In this document: positions 17,163 to 25,773 of the stretch, piece by piece
Layout of the letters: the number at the start of each line of letters is the position of its first letter
How positions within the stretch are numbered: the first letter of the stretch is position 1
Assembly (NCBI RefSeq): GCF_900537065.1
Contig: NZ_UNRC01000014.1
Span: 137 to 46,801, forward strand
DNA: 46,665 bases
DNA from: Sphingorhabdus sp. Alg239-R122
Lineage (GTDB): Bacteria > Pseudomonadota > Alphaproteobacteria > Sphingomonadales > Sphingomonadaceae
Direction: 5' to 3'
Notes under the pieces: model-generated
The model's database searches: none
Seen by the model: the letters and a program-made list of their open reading frames with translations, nothing else
Told to the model about the DNA's origin: nothing
Made by a program: the position numbers and the translations under genes

Positions 17163-18155
17163 TCAGTGGAGTAGGCCGAGCGCTTTATAGGCACCGTCGA
17201 CGGTGGGCTGGGCTAGTTCACGGGCCTCGGCTGCGCCTTTGCACAGGATTGCGTCAATCTGTTCATGATCCTGTTTCAGTTCGACAAATCGTGTGCGGAT
17301 GGGGCGCAGCGTTTCGACCAGCAGCTCGGCAAGCGCGGGTTTGAATTGCCCGAAACCGGCTCCTGCATGCTCGTCCAGCACCTGTTGCGGCGTGATATCC
17401 TTCACGGCGGCATATATACCGATCAGGTTTTTCGCCTCTGCGCGTTCGTTCAGGTCATTCACATTATCCGGCAATGGTTCGGGATCGGTTTTTGCCTTGC
17501 GGATCTTCTGCGCGATGGTGTCATCATCATCGGTCAGATTGATGCGGCTGGCATCGCTGGGGTCAGATTTCGACATTTTCGCCGTACCGTTGCGCAGGCT
17601 CATGACGCGCGCCGCTGGCCCTTCGATAATCGGGTCGGGCAGGGTGAAAAGTTCAGTATTGAAATCGCCGTTGAACTTGGCGGCGATATCGCGCGCGAGT
17701 TCCAGATGCTGTTTCTGATCTTCGCCCACTGGCACATGCGTTGCGCCGTAAATCAGCACATCGGCGGCTTGCAGCACCGGATAGGCGAACAGGCCGATAC
17801 TCGCACCTTCGCGGTTCTTGCCCGACTTTTCCTTAAACTGCGTCATCCGGTTGAGCCAACCGATGCGTGCAGTGCAGAACAGCAACCAAGCCAGTTCCGC
17901 ATGACCAGGTACGCGTGCCTGGTTGAACAATATTGCCTTATCAGGGTCGATGCCCGCTGCAATCAGCGCAGCCGCCATTTCGCGCGTGTTCGCGCTTAGC
18001 TCTGCCGGGTCATTATAGACGGTAATGGCATGCAGGTCGGCCAGGAAGAACAGGCATTCCATGTTTTCCTGCATCTGTGTCCATTTCTTGATCGCGCCCA
18101 GATAATTGCCAAGGTGGAGATTCCCGGTCGGCTGGATGCCGGATACTGTGCGCAT
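17163..18155 (-). CDS. trpS: Tryptophanyl-tRNA synthetase
   Basis: The 330-residue class I aminoacyl-tRNA synthetase begins [20 protein letters not shown], in which the NLHLGNY block is the HIGH-type signature. The KMSKS loop is [14 protein letters not shown] (about residue 195). [19 protein letters not shown] and [20 protein letters not shown] are further family blocks. The ATG shares its A with the TAA stop of murJ (TAATG), so translation is likely coupled. Length agrees with E. coli TrpS (334). A longer in-frame extension to 18284 lies inside murJ and is rejected. Confidence 0.97.
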   Translation of the reverse strand: MRTVSGIQPTGNLHLGNYLGAIKKWTQMQENMECLFFLADLHAITVYNDPAELSANTREMAAALIAAGIDPDKAILFNQARVPGHAELAWLLFCTARIGWLNRMTQFKEKSGKNREGASIGLFAYPVLQAADVLIYGATHVPVGEDQKQHLELARDIAAKFNGDFNTELFTLPDPIIEGPAARVMSLRNGTAKMSKSDPSDASRINLTDDDDTIAQKIRKAKTDPEPLPDNVNDLNERAEAKNLIGIYAAVKDITPQQVLDEHAGAGFGQFKPALAELLVETLRPIRTRFVELKQDHEQIDAILCKGAAEARELAQPTVDGAYKALGLLH

Positions 18156-19750
18156 TATGCATTTCCTTCTGTATTTGCGGCTTGCTCGGCGGCTTTTCTG
18201 CGCCGTAACATGTTGATCTTGTCCCTGTCGATGGCGCCTGTCATCCACGCCAGGGCAAAATAGACAATGGCGCCCGCCCCGCACAATAGTGCGATCGACA
18301 GCGCGCGCTCACCGATATTGCCGCCATAATAGGATGCACCATAGGGCATGGCGTAATAGAGAACAGCGCCCATCGCTGCGGCAGAAAAGGCAATGCGCCC
18401 TATGCGCAGCAGCAGGCTGCCCTCGACATGATAATATCCCCGGCGATGCAGGATGAAATAGAGCATGACGGTGTTTGACCAGGCGGCAATCGCCCCGGCC
18501 AGCGCCAGGCCTGGCACGCCCATGATCGGGATCAGGATAAGGTTAAGCACGATATTGATTGCCAGCGATATCGCGGCGGTCATGACTGGCGTACGTGTAT
18601 CCTTGCGCGCAAAGAAAGCCGGTGTAAGCACTTTTACCAGCACATAGGCGGGCAGACCGATGACCAGCATCGACACGACAGCGGCAGTCATGTCCACATC
18701 AGCCATGCCGTACTTGCCGCCCAGGTAAATGGCGCTGACCAGCGGCTGCGCGGTGAAATAAAGCCCGACTGCGGCGGGTACGGTGAGCAGCATGCCCAGC
18801 TCTATGGCGTTGCTCTGCACGCGTTGCGCGCCGCCTGTATCGTCTTTTGCGATAAAACGGGACAATGCAGGCAGGATGGCGGTGCCAAGCGCAATGCCGA
18901 TAATGCCGAGCGGCAGCTGGTTAAGCCGGTCCGCCATGGCAAGATAGGTAAATGATCCTTCCTGCAACCGGCCCAGGAAAAACAGATCGACAAAGCGGCT
19001 GACCTGGTAAATACCAGCGCCGAAAATGGCGGGGACAATCAGGCGGCCGAGCATGCGCACGTCTTCGGTAAATTTCGGGCGTGCAAGATGGAAACGGAAT
19101 CCCGATTTGCGGGCCCAGTAATAGAGCCAGAACATCTGCAGTAGCCCGGCAATGGCGACTGCAAAAGCGAGCACATAGGCCGCGCGCTTTGTGTCATGCC
19201 CGCCATCAATATAAAGCACACCCAGCATGCCGGTAATCATGCAAATATTGAGCAATATCGGCGCAGCAGCCGCAGCGGTGAAGCGGCTGAGTGAATTGAG
19301 TATCGCGGCAAATAATGTCGTAACGCTGATAAGGCCGAGATAGGGGAAGGTGATGCGGGCGAGCGACACCGCAAAATCGCTCGACCGGCCGCCACGCCCG
19401 AAATCATCCAACACCCAGATGGCGCCGGGCATGATAATCATCATGACGGCAGTGAAGAGCAGCAATATGGGCACGAATACCGACAGCACTTCAGTGACAA
19501 AGCCCTGTGCCGCGCCGCGACCTTCGCTCTCTTCCATCTTGCCGTTGAACAAAGGTACAAAGGCAGCAGAAAAGGCCCCTTCGGCAAACAGGCGGCGGAA
19601 GATGTTGGGCATCTGGAAAGCTAGCTGCCACGCATCGCTCAGCGCACTTGCCCCCAATATACGCGCGATGAGCACATCACGCACAAAACCGAAAAGGCGG
19701 CTGACCATCGTCATGCCGCCTATAATTCCGGTGGATTTCAAAAGGTTCAT
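18155..19750 (-). CDS. murJ: Lipid II flippase MurJ
   Basis: The 531-residue polytopic inner-membrane protein of the MviN/MOP family flips lipid II across the inner membrane for peptidoglycan synthesis. It starts [29 protein letters not shown], close to MurJ of other Proteobacteria, and includes [16 protein letters not shown], the charged segment that lines the cavity. [15 protein letters not shown] and [18 protein letters not shown] are also conserved. Fourteen helices are expected. A soluble C-terminal tail is rich in Arg and Ala. It lies between secB (32 bp upstream) and trpS (1-bp overlap) in one minus-strand operon. Confidence 0.95.
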   Translation of the reverse strand: MNLLKSTGIIGGMTMVSRLFGFVRDVLIARILGASALSDAWQLAFQMPNIFRRLFAEGAFSAAFVPLFNGKMEESEGRGAAQGFVTEVLSVFVPILLLFTAVMMIIMPGAIWVLDDFGRGGRSSDFAVSLARITFPYLGLISVTTLFAAILNSLSRFTAAAAAPILLNICMITGMLGVLYIDGGHDTKRAAYVLAFAVAIAGLLQMFWLYYWARKSGFRFHLARPKFTEDVRMLGRLIVPAIFGAGIYQVSRFVDLFFLGRLQEGSFTYLAMADRLNQLPLGIIGIALGTAILPALSRFIAKDDTGGAQRVQSNAIELGMLLTVPAAVGLYFTAQPLVSAIYLGGKYGMADVDMTAAVVSMLVIGLPAYVLVKVLTPAFFARKDTRTPVMTAAISLAINIVLNLILIPIMGVPGLALAGAIAAWSNTVMLYFILHRRGYYHVEGSLLLRIGRIAFSAAAMGAVLYYAMPYGASYYGGNIGERALSIALLCGAGAIVYFALAWMTGAIDRDKINMLRRRKAAEQAANTEGNA

Positions 19751-19782
19751 TTAGGAAATGACCTTATAGGTGCGGGGAATGC

Positions 19783-20298
19783 TTACGCATTGCCTGCGGG
19801 CTGCTCGCCAGCTTCGGCGGCCTGTTTCTGGGCCAGCTGTTGCAGGTAGAGCGTGTTGAAGTCCATGGGTTCCAGCATAAGTGGCGGGAAACCGGCATCG
19901 CGCACGGCGTCGGCCAAAATGCGGCGTGCAAACGGGAAAATAATGCGTGGCGCTTCACCGAACAGGAATGCATGTGCCTGATCTTCCGGCACGTTGCGCA
20001 TGCCCACCATTGCAGCATAAGCCAGTTCAACAATGAATGCGGTGCCCTGTTCCGCCTTGGCGGTAACGTTGATTTTCAATTCAACTTCATGCATTTCGTC
20101 ACCAAAGCTGCGTGAACCGATATTGAACTGCACGTCTATCTGTGGCTGCTGTTCCCACTGGTGGCTTTCTGGTGCGTTTGGATTTTCAACCGACATATCC
20201 TTGATATATTGGTTGATAATGCCCACGGTGGGGCCATTGTCGCTGCCATTTGCGGCTGCCATGTCCGCTTCCAAGCTGCCGTGATTTTCTTCGGCCAT
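19783..20298 (-). CDS. secB: Protein-export chaperone SecB
   Basis: SecB is a tetrameric cytoplasmic chaperone that keeps secretory precursors unfolded and hands them to SecA. Conserved parts are INQYIKDMSVENPNAP near the N-terminus, then QPQIDVQFNIG, VELKINVTAKAEQGTAFIVE and LFGEAPRIIFPFARRILADA. It ends near the family's MDFNTLYLQQ. The ATG at 20298 (MAEENHG, 171 residues) follows AAAAGG at eight bases. ATG 20325 would add nine residues, MDRQEKAEF, with no good ribosome binding site. An acidic Ala-rich tail follows the conserved end. Confidence 0.95.
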   Translation of the reverse strand: MAEENHGSLEADMAAANGSDNGPTVGIINQYIKDMSVENPNAPESHQWEQQPQIDVQFNIGSRSFGDEMHEVELKINVTAKAEQGTAFIVELAYAAMVGMRNVPEDQAHAFLFGEAPRIIFPFARRILADAVRDAGFPPLMLEPMDFNTLYLQQLAQKQAAEAGEQPAGNA

Positions 20299-20642
20299 AA
20301 ATTCTGCCTTTTCCTGTCTGTCCATTTTTCAAGAATCCGGATGGTTTTCCAACCACCGGGCGTGTCAAAGCGCCTAGCAGGACATGATGGCGAGGGCAAT
20401 GCGGACCTTGCGAAATACACGGGGCGCATTGCCCTCATATTCAGGTCAACGTCAGGGCGTGTATGCGATATGGGAACCCTTGCCCGCAATCACATGTAAA
20501 TAATCTGTGCAGGGCATATAAATTCGTCCATATGCAATTTGCATATTTGTTTTCGCTTCTTATTTAGGGCATGTAGGGAAAAACAAGGGACTATGCTGTT
20601 TTGTGCATGGCCCGACAGATTACAGGATAATGGGATAGTTTC
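20299..20642. promoter_or_regulatory. Divergent promoter region between secB and timA
   Basis: This region holds no gene I can support. It must contain the promoters for the secB-murJ-trpS operon (minus) and the timA-mltA-smr operon (plus). The timA-proximal half (about 20490-20600) is AT-rich. It carries a perfect 17-bp palindrome, ATATGCAA-t-TTGCATAT, at 20530-20546, which looks like a binding site for a dimeric regulator. No clear -35/-10 pair could be assigned with confidence. Confidence 0.5.
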
Positions 20643-21314
20643 ATGTCTATTGATATCATCATTCTTGCCGCGATAGCTGCCTTTTTGGGCCTGCGCCTCT
20701 ATTCGGTGCTCGGCAAGCGCACAGGGCATGAACAGGAGCCCATGGCTGGGCCGGTGGAACAGACACCGTCGCCGCTCACATTCCCCAAAACCGGAGAACC
20801 GCAGCCGGGAAATACTGTTACGCTCGATCCACGTCAGGGGCATGCGAAACTCTATGACGTTGCGGCAGAGCCCGGCATCCGTATGCTGCTGGGCGCGGAT
20901 CGTGGTTTTGATGTCACCCGTTTCGTGGAAAATGCGAAAATGGCCTATGGCATGGTGCTGGAAGCATTCTGGAAGGGCGAGCGTGAAGACCTGAAAATGC
21001 TGTGCGACGCTGATGTGTATGGAGGTTTCGCTGCCGCGCTCGACGCGCGTGAGGAAGCGGGCGAAACACTTGATAACCGGTTGGTGCGCATTGAAAACGC
21101 AGTGATTGCCGATGTTGAATATGATACGCCGATGGCACGTATCACCATGCGTTTTGATGCCGATATTGCCGCCGTCACCCGCAACAAGGAAGGCGATGTT
21201 ATCGCAGGGTCACTGTCTGATGCCGTGGAAACCCATGATATCTGGACCTTTGCCCGCGATGTAAACAGCGTCGATCCGCACTGGGTACTGGTGGAAACCG
21301 ACGAAGCAACATGA
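20643..21314 (+). CDS. timA: Tim44/TimA-family membrane-anchored protein
   Basis: The 223-residue protein has one N-terminal membrane helix (IDIIILAAIAAFLGLRLYSVL) and a Pro-rich linker (about residues 35-65). A Tim44-like domain follows, with GFDVTRFVENAKMAYGMVLEAFWKGEREDLKMLCD. Such domains are related to mitochondrial Tim44. In alphaproteobacteria TimA faces the cytoplasm at the inner membrane, and its exact role is not settled. The order secB / timA-mltA-smr is conserved in the class and supports the call. It starts with ATG 20643 after GGATAATGGGATAG and is followed by mltA after 24 bp. Confidence 0.9.
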   Translation: MSIDIIILAAIAAFLGLRLYSVLGKRTGHEQEPMAGPVEQTPSPLTFPKTGEPQPGNTVTLDPRQGHAKLYDVAAEPGIRMLLGADRGFDVTRFVENAKMAYGMVLEAFWKGEREDLKMLCDADVYGGFAAALDAREEAGETLDNRLVRIENAVIADVEYDTPMARITMRFDADIAAVTRNKEGDVIAGSLSDAVETHDIWTFARDVNSVDPHWVLVETDEAT

Positions 21315-21338
21315 TCATCTGAAAGATTGGATACCCTC

Positions 21339-22619
21339 ATGGCTGGACTGAATGTTTTGCGCCACCGCTGGCTATATGCGATGGTCGGCGCACTGACGCT
21401 GTCTGCGTGCAGTGTTATTCCCGAAACACGGGCGCAAAACACTTCCGTGCCGCCGCCACCTTCTGCCCGAACCCCGGATCAGGCGGCACAGCCTGTGGCC
21501 GCTCCGCCGGTGCGCGCTGCGGTTACGGGTGACGCGATACGCACTGGCGGCGATGCCACACGGGCTGTCGGGCAGGAACTGCGCCTCGGCCCCGATATCG
21601 CGTCATTGCCAATCTATTCTGCCAAAGCGCAAGATGGTCTCAAGGCTTTCAAACTAAGCTGCCCCTCGCTTGTGAAACGCGAGGACCGCACTGGCCTGAC
21701 GCGCCCTGAGGACTGGGCACAGGCCTGTGAAGCAGCAGCAAATTGGCCTGCGGACAGTGCAGCGCTTTTCTTTGAAACTCATATGGAGGCCGTGCAGGTC
21801 GGTGATGGCAGCGCCTTTGCTACGGGTTATTTTGAACCGCAGATCCGTGGTAGCCGTACCCGCCGCGCAGGTTATGAGACCCCGGTTTATACAAAACCCG
21901 CTGATCTGGTTGATGTTGACCTTGGCCAGTTTTCCGATGAGCTGAAGGGCAAGCGGATACGTGGCCGCGTCGAGAACGGACAATTGGTGCAGTATCATGA
22001 CCGCACTGCGATAGAAGAGGGCGCACTGGTCGGGCGCGGACTGGAAATTGCCTATGCTGCAGATTCGGTCGAGTTTTTCTTTCTGCAGATCCAGGGTTCG
22101 GGGCGCTTGCTGCTGCCCGATGGCGGTGTCATGCGAATCGGCTATGCGGGGCAGAATGGCCGCGAATATGTTGGCATTGGCCGGGTGCTGCGCGAACGTG
22201 ATGCGCTGGCTCCGGGCAAGGCTTCGATGCAGGGCATTATCGAATGGCTGCGCGCCAACCCGGCGGAAGGCAAAGCGCTGATGCGGATGAACAAAAGCTT
22301 CATTTTCTTTAACGAGCTGACCGGGGCAGGGCCTTTGGGCGCGATGGGCTATGCCGTGGCACCGCGCACCACTGTAGCGGTTGACCCCAAGTTTGTGCCG
22401 ATGGGCGCGCCTGTTTTCCTGTCAATGGACCGGGCTGAACCCAATGGTATCTGGGTGGCGCAAGACACCGGCGGTGCAATCAAGGGCGCAAACCGGTTCG
22501 ATACATTCTGGGGTGCGGGCGATGAAGCGCGCGCGATTGCGGGCGGTATGTCGGCCAAGGGACAGGCACTCATATTCCTGCCCAAAGGAACATTTACACG
22601 CCTTTCTGCCGGGCAATGA
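21339..22619 (+). CDS. mltA: Membrane-bound lytic murein transglycosylase A
   Basis: The 426-residue lipoprotein cleaves the MurNAc-GlcNAc bond to 1,6-anhydro products. A signal peptide leads to the lipobox LSAC (Cys about residue 24). A Pro/Ala-rich linker follows, then the MltA barrel: ATGYFEPQIRGSRTR, YETPVYTKP, GRGLEIAYAADSVEFFFLQ and IQGSGRLLLPDGG. The C-terminal 3D domain has VAQDTGGAIKGANRFDTFWG, which includes the catalytic Asp. ATG 21339 (MAGLNVL) is preferred; a TTG at 21327 is possible. The stop overlaps the smr start (ATGA). Confidence 0.95.
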   Translation: MAGLNVLRHRWLYAMVGALTLSACSVIPETRAQNTSVPPPPSARTPDQAAQPVAAPPVRAAVTGDAIRTGGDATRAVGQELRLGPDIASLPIYSAKAQDGLKAFKLSCPSLVKREDRTGLTRPEDWAQACEAAANWPADSAALFFETHMEAVQVGDGSAFATGYFEPQIRGSRTRRAGYETPVYTKPADLVDVDLGQFSDELKGKRIRGRVENGQLVQYHDRTAIEEGALVGRGLEIAYAADSVEFFFLQIQGSGRLLLPDGGVMRIGYAGQNGREYVGIGRVLRERDALAPGKASMQGIIEWLRANPAEGKALMRMNKSFIFFNELTGAGPLGAMGYAVAPRTTVAVDPKFVPMGAPVFLSMDRAEPNGIWVAQDTGGAIKGANRFDTFWGAGDEARAIAGGMSAKGQALIFLPKGTFTRLSAGQ

Positions 22620-23215
22620 ACCGCAAAAACGGCCCGTTATCGCCTCAGGAAGCTGCACTTTGGAACAAGGTGGCGGCCACAGTGGAGCCGTTGGAAGTGA
22701 AACATCTGGCAAAACCTGTGCCGCAGGCCGGTGTCTTTAATGAGTTGCCGATCCAAAGACCCAGCCGGAAACAGTTTGACGCGCTTTTGGCCGGAGCGCC
22801 AACCACCAAGCCCGGAAAGTCGCCGCCGGTAGCGCGGGTTGCATCAGTCGCTGTCCCCGCAATTGCTATCGGACAGGGGCTCGACAGCCACTGGAATCGC
22901 CGTTTTGCGCGTGGCCGGATTGAGCCAGACTTGACTGTTGATTTGCACGGACACACGCTTTCGACCGCCTATACACAGCTGGATCAGAGCCTGGCGCTCG
23001 CCATTGGAGCGGGTTTCCGCGTGATTTTGCTGATTACCGGCAAGGCGCGCAGTGAAGATGCCCGGGATACCCGTGGCAACCGGCGCGGCGCGATCCGCGC
23101 GGCAGTGTCCGACTGGCTGGCGGCATCACGCCATGCGCCTAGCATCGCGGCGGTCAGGAACGCGCATCCGAAACATGGCGGTAATGGTGCGCTTTATATC
23201 GTGCTGAAACGGTAA
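22616..23215 (+). CDS. Smr-domain protein
   Basis: The 199-residue protein has a disordered, Pro-rich N-terminal half and a C-terminal Smr (MutS2/SmrA-type) nuclease domain from about residue 105. The domain starts with DLTVDLHGHTLSTAY (the LDxH motif), continues RVILLITGKARSED (the TGK motif), and ends HPKHGGNGALYIVLKR (the HGG-type motif). Stand-alone Smr proteins nick DNA or cleave mRNA at stalled ribosomes in other bacteria. Which applies here is unknown. It overlaps mltA by 4 bp and closes the timA-mltA-smr operon. Confidence 0.9.
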   Translation: MNRKNGPLSPQEAALWNKVAATVEPLEVKHLAKPVPQAGVFNELPIQRPSRKQFDALLAGAPTTKPGKSPPVARVASVAVPAIAIGQGLDSHWNRRFARGRIEPDLTVDLHGHTLSTAYTQLDQSLALAIGAGFRVILLITGKARSEDARDTRGNRRGAIRAAVSDWLAASRHAPSIAAVRNAHPKHGGNGALYIVLKR

Positions 23216-23235
23216 CGATGTTGCAGGGCCAGTGA

Positions 23236-24372
23236 TCAGGCCAAAGCCGCCACGACTATGCGTTTGTAAATAACTGCAAGCCGGTCTAGGTCCTGCACCG
23301 CCACGGCCTCGTCCAGCTTGTGCATGGTAGCATTGCACAGGCCGAATTCCACGACCGGGCAGATTTGCGAGAGGAAGCGTGCGTCAGACGTGCCGCCACT
23401 GGTCGAAAGTTCGGGCAGGATGCCGGTTTCCGCCTCGATCGCGTTGCTTACCAGAGTGGACAGTTCACCCGGCGGGGTAAGGAACGCTTCGCCGGAAACG
23501 ATACCTTTCACGCTGCCACCCATCGCCTCGGCCAGATTCGTGATACGTTCCACCAGTTCGGCGCCTGTATGCAGGTCGTTAAACCGCGTACTTGTACGGG
23601 CCTCGGCGCGTTTCGGGATGACATTATGCGCCGGGTTTCCAACATTCAGGTCGGTAATCTCAATATTACTCGGCTGAAACCAGTCGGTACCATTATCGAG
23701 AACTATGTCATCAATCGCCGCCAGAATGCGCACCAGTTTCGGGATCGGATTGTCCGCCATATGCGGATAAGCGACATGCCCCTGTGTTCCGTCCACCGAA
23801 ATCCACATATTCACCGACCCGCGCCGCCCGATTTTCACCATGTCGCCGAGCTGTTTCACTGATGTCGGTTCGCCAACCAGGCACAGGTCGGGAATGGTGC
23901 CGCGCTCCTGCATATGATCTATCAGTGCGCGGGTTCCGTATACTGCCGGGCCTTCCTCATCGCCGGTAATAATCAGGCTAATGGTTCCTGCGTCCTGCGG
24001 AATGTCATGCAGCGCCGCGACAAAGCTCGCGATGCTGCCTTTCATGTCGACTGCGCCGCGTCCATAAAGCAGGTCGCCGCGAATTTCCGGCGTAAACGGA
24101 TCGCTGTGCCAGCCTTCACCCGGCGGTACGACATCCAGATGCCCAGCAAAGGCAAAATGCCGTCCCGGCTCCCCGGTTTTAGGGCTGCGAATGGCGAACA
24201 GGTTCTCGACCGGGCCATCAGGGGCTTCTCCGCTGACAAAGCGTGTCACGTCAAAGCCCAGCGGCTCCAGCATCGCTTCCAGCTCGGCAAACACATCACC
24301 AGTGGCGGGTGTGATGCTGGCGCAGGCAATCAGGCGTTTGGCATAATCAAGCGCGATCTGCTTATCGTTCAT
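23236..24372 (-). CDS. dapE: Succinyl-diaminopimelate desuccinylase
   Basis: The 378-residue M20-family metallopeptidase hydrolyses N-succinyl-L,L-DAP in lysine and peptidoglycan precursor synthesis. Metal ligands are visible in FAGHLDVVPPGEGWHSDPF (His and Asp), YGRGAVDMKGSIA (bridging Asp) and TGDEEGPAVYGTRAL (the Glu-Glu pair, including the catalytic Glu). The dimerisation domain contains NMWISVDGTQGHVAYPHMADNP, and the end has ELSTSGGTSDARF and EFGLCNATMHKLDE. All match DapE rather than other M20 members. Its ATG overlaps the stop of the upstream GST gene (ATGA). Confidence 0.95.
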   Translation of the reverse strand: MNDKQIALDYAKRLIACASITPATGDVFAELEAMLEPLGFDVTRFVSGEAPDGPVENLFAIRSPKTGEPGRHFAFAGHLDVVPPGEGWHSDPFTPEIRGDLLYGRGAVDMKGSIASFVAALHDIPQDAGTISLIITGDEEGPAVYGTRALIDHMQERGTIPDLCLVGEPTSVKQLGDMVKIGRRGSVNMWISVDGTQGHVAYPHMADNPIPKLVRILAAIDDIVLDNGTDWFQPSNIEITDLNVGNPAHNVIPKRAEARTSTRFNDLHTGAELVERITNLAEAMGGSVKGIVSGEAFLTPPGELSTLVSNAIEAETGILPELSTSGGTSDARFLSQICPVVEFGLCNATMHKLDEAVAVQDLDRLAVIYKRIVVAALA

Positions 24373-25037
24373 TTTGCGCTGTTGTCCTGCTCAAACTGTT
24401 CGATCACCCAGTTTTCCTCGCCCGCCGCATCGCACCATTCACGCATCCATTCATGTTCCATGATGGTGTCCATATAGCTTTGCGCAAAACCGGGCAGGGT
24501 GAAACCATAAGTGATAAAGCGCGACACAACCGGTGCGTACATGATGTCCGCCGCGCCGAATGTTCCGAACAGGAAAGGGCCCTGCTTGCCAAAACGCGCG
24601 CGTGCCTCTGCCCACAGCCCCAAGATACGCACGACATCGGCCTGAACATTCTCGGCAATGGTGATGCTGCTGTATTCCTGCCGGATATTCATCGGATGCT
24701 GGTTGCGCAGCGAGGCAAAACCGCTATGCATTTCCGCGCACATGGACCGCGCCATACCGCGCGCAGTCTCATCCTTGGGCCAAAACCGGTCGCGGTGCGT
24801 CTTGTCGGCAAGCCAGTCGACTATGGCCAGACTGTCCCACACCACCGTTTCGCCATCCCACAATATTGGGACCTTACCATGCGATGGTGCAAAGTCTTCG
24901 CCCTGGCGCTTCTTGTCCCATTCCTCGCCATAAAGCGGGACGGTAATTTCTTCGAACGGCAGGCCAGACTGTTTGCACGCCAGCCATCCGCGTAGCGACC
25001 AGCTGGAGTAATTCTTGTTGCCAATAATCAGTTTCAT
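24369..25037 (-). CDS. Glutathione S-transferase family protein
   Basis: The 222-residue cytosolic GST has an N-terminal thioredoxin-like domain (MKLIIGNKNYSSWSLRGWLA) with a possible Ser-type active site in YSSWS. The glutathione-binding block is GKVPILWDGETVVWDSLAIVDWL, with cis-Pro and a Ser-Leu in place of the common ES. The all-helical second domain runs from about residue 90. It resembles the YfcF/zeta-like bacterial GSTs whose substrates are unknown. It is translationally coupled to dapE, with no evident metabolic reason. Confidence 0.9.
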   Translation of the reverse strand: MKLIIGNKNYSSWSLRGWLACKQSGLPFEEITVPLYGEEWDKKRQGEDFAPSHGKVPILWDGETVVWDSLAIVDWLADKTHRDRFWPKDETARGMARSMCAEMHSGFASLRNQHPMNIRQEYSSITIAENVQADVVRILGLWAEARARFGKQGPFLFGTFGAADIMYAPVVSRFITYGFTLPGFAQSYMDTIMEHEWMREWCDAAGEENWVIEQFEQDNSAK

Positions 25038-25152
25038 GCGCGCCTTTCTGCTTCTTTTTTCGCACTATAACCACTCACCGGGAATCTGTCGAAGGGTAAT
25101 GGCGAAAGGTTTGAGAAAGAGACTGCGACAAGGCAAGGGTGAGCAGCAGCGG

Positions 25153-25773
25153 TTACGATTCAACAGCTTCCACAACGGCAGCGCGCAATTCGCTGATGCC
25201 CTGTTTCGTTTCTGATGACGTGACCAGCAGGTCGGGATGGGCGGCAGGATGGCTGCGCACTTCCGCCGTGACGTGTTTTACGGTCTTGGCAAGTGCTGTC
25301 GGCTTCACCTTGTCTGCCTTGGTCATGACAATTCGGTAACTGACGGCGGCTTCATCCAGCATTTTTAGCACGTTACGGTCGACATCCTTGATTCCGTGGC
25401 GGCTATCGATCAGCACAAGTGTGCGTTTAAGCACCTGCCGTCCGCGCAGATAGTCGTTAATCAGGAAACGCCACTTTTTGACCACATCTTTGGGCGCCTT
25501 GGCATAGCCATAGCCCGGCATGTCAACGAGCCGAAAATAGAGCGGGTCGCCAATATCAAAGAAGTTGAGCTCCTGCGTCCGGCCCGGTGTGACGGACGTA
25601 CGTGCAATGGCACGGCGACCGGTCAGCGCGTTGAGTAGCGAAGACTTGCCGACATTCGAACGGCCCGCAAAAGCGATCTCCGGTACCTTGGGTGCAGGCA
25701 GGAAATCCAGCGATGGTGCGGATTTCAGGAACGCAACAGGCCCGGAAAAAAGTTTGTCAGGATCGGCCATCAA
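25153..25773 (-). CDS. engB: Ribosome biogenesis GTPase EngB (YihA/YsxC)
   Basis: The 206-residue TRAFAC GTPase has G1 AGRSNVGKSSLLNAL (about residues 35-48), G2 VTPGRTQELNFF, G3 DMPGYGYAKA and G4 MTKADKVKPT. EngB assists late assembly of the 50S subunit. Its 5' end overlaps the yidC stop by 4 bp, placing it last in the rpmH-rnpA-yidD-yidC-engB run, an arrangement common in alphaproteobacteria. Confidence 0.96.
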   Translation of the reverse strand: MMADPDKLFSGPVAFLKSAPSLDFLPAPKVPEIAFAGRSNVGKSSLLNALTGRRAIARTSVTPGRTQELNFFDIGDPLYFRLVDMPGYGYAKAPKDVVKKWRFLINDYLRGRQVLKRTLVLIDSRHGIKDVDRNVLKMLDEAAVSYRIVMTKADKVKPTALAKTVKHVTAEVRSHPAAHPDLLVTSSETKQGISELRAAVVEAVES

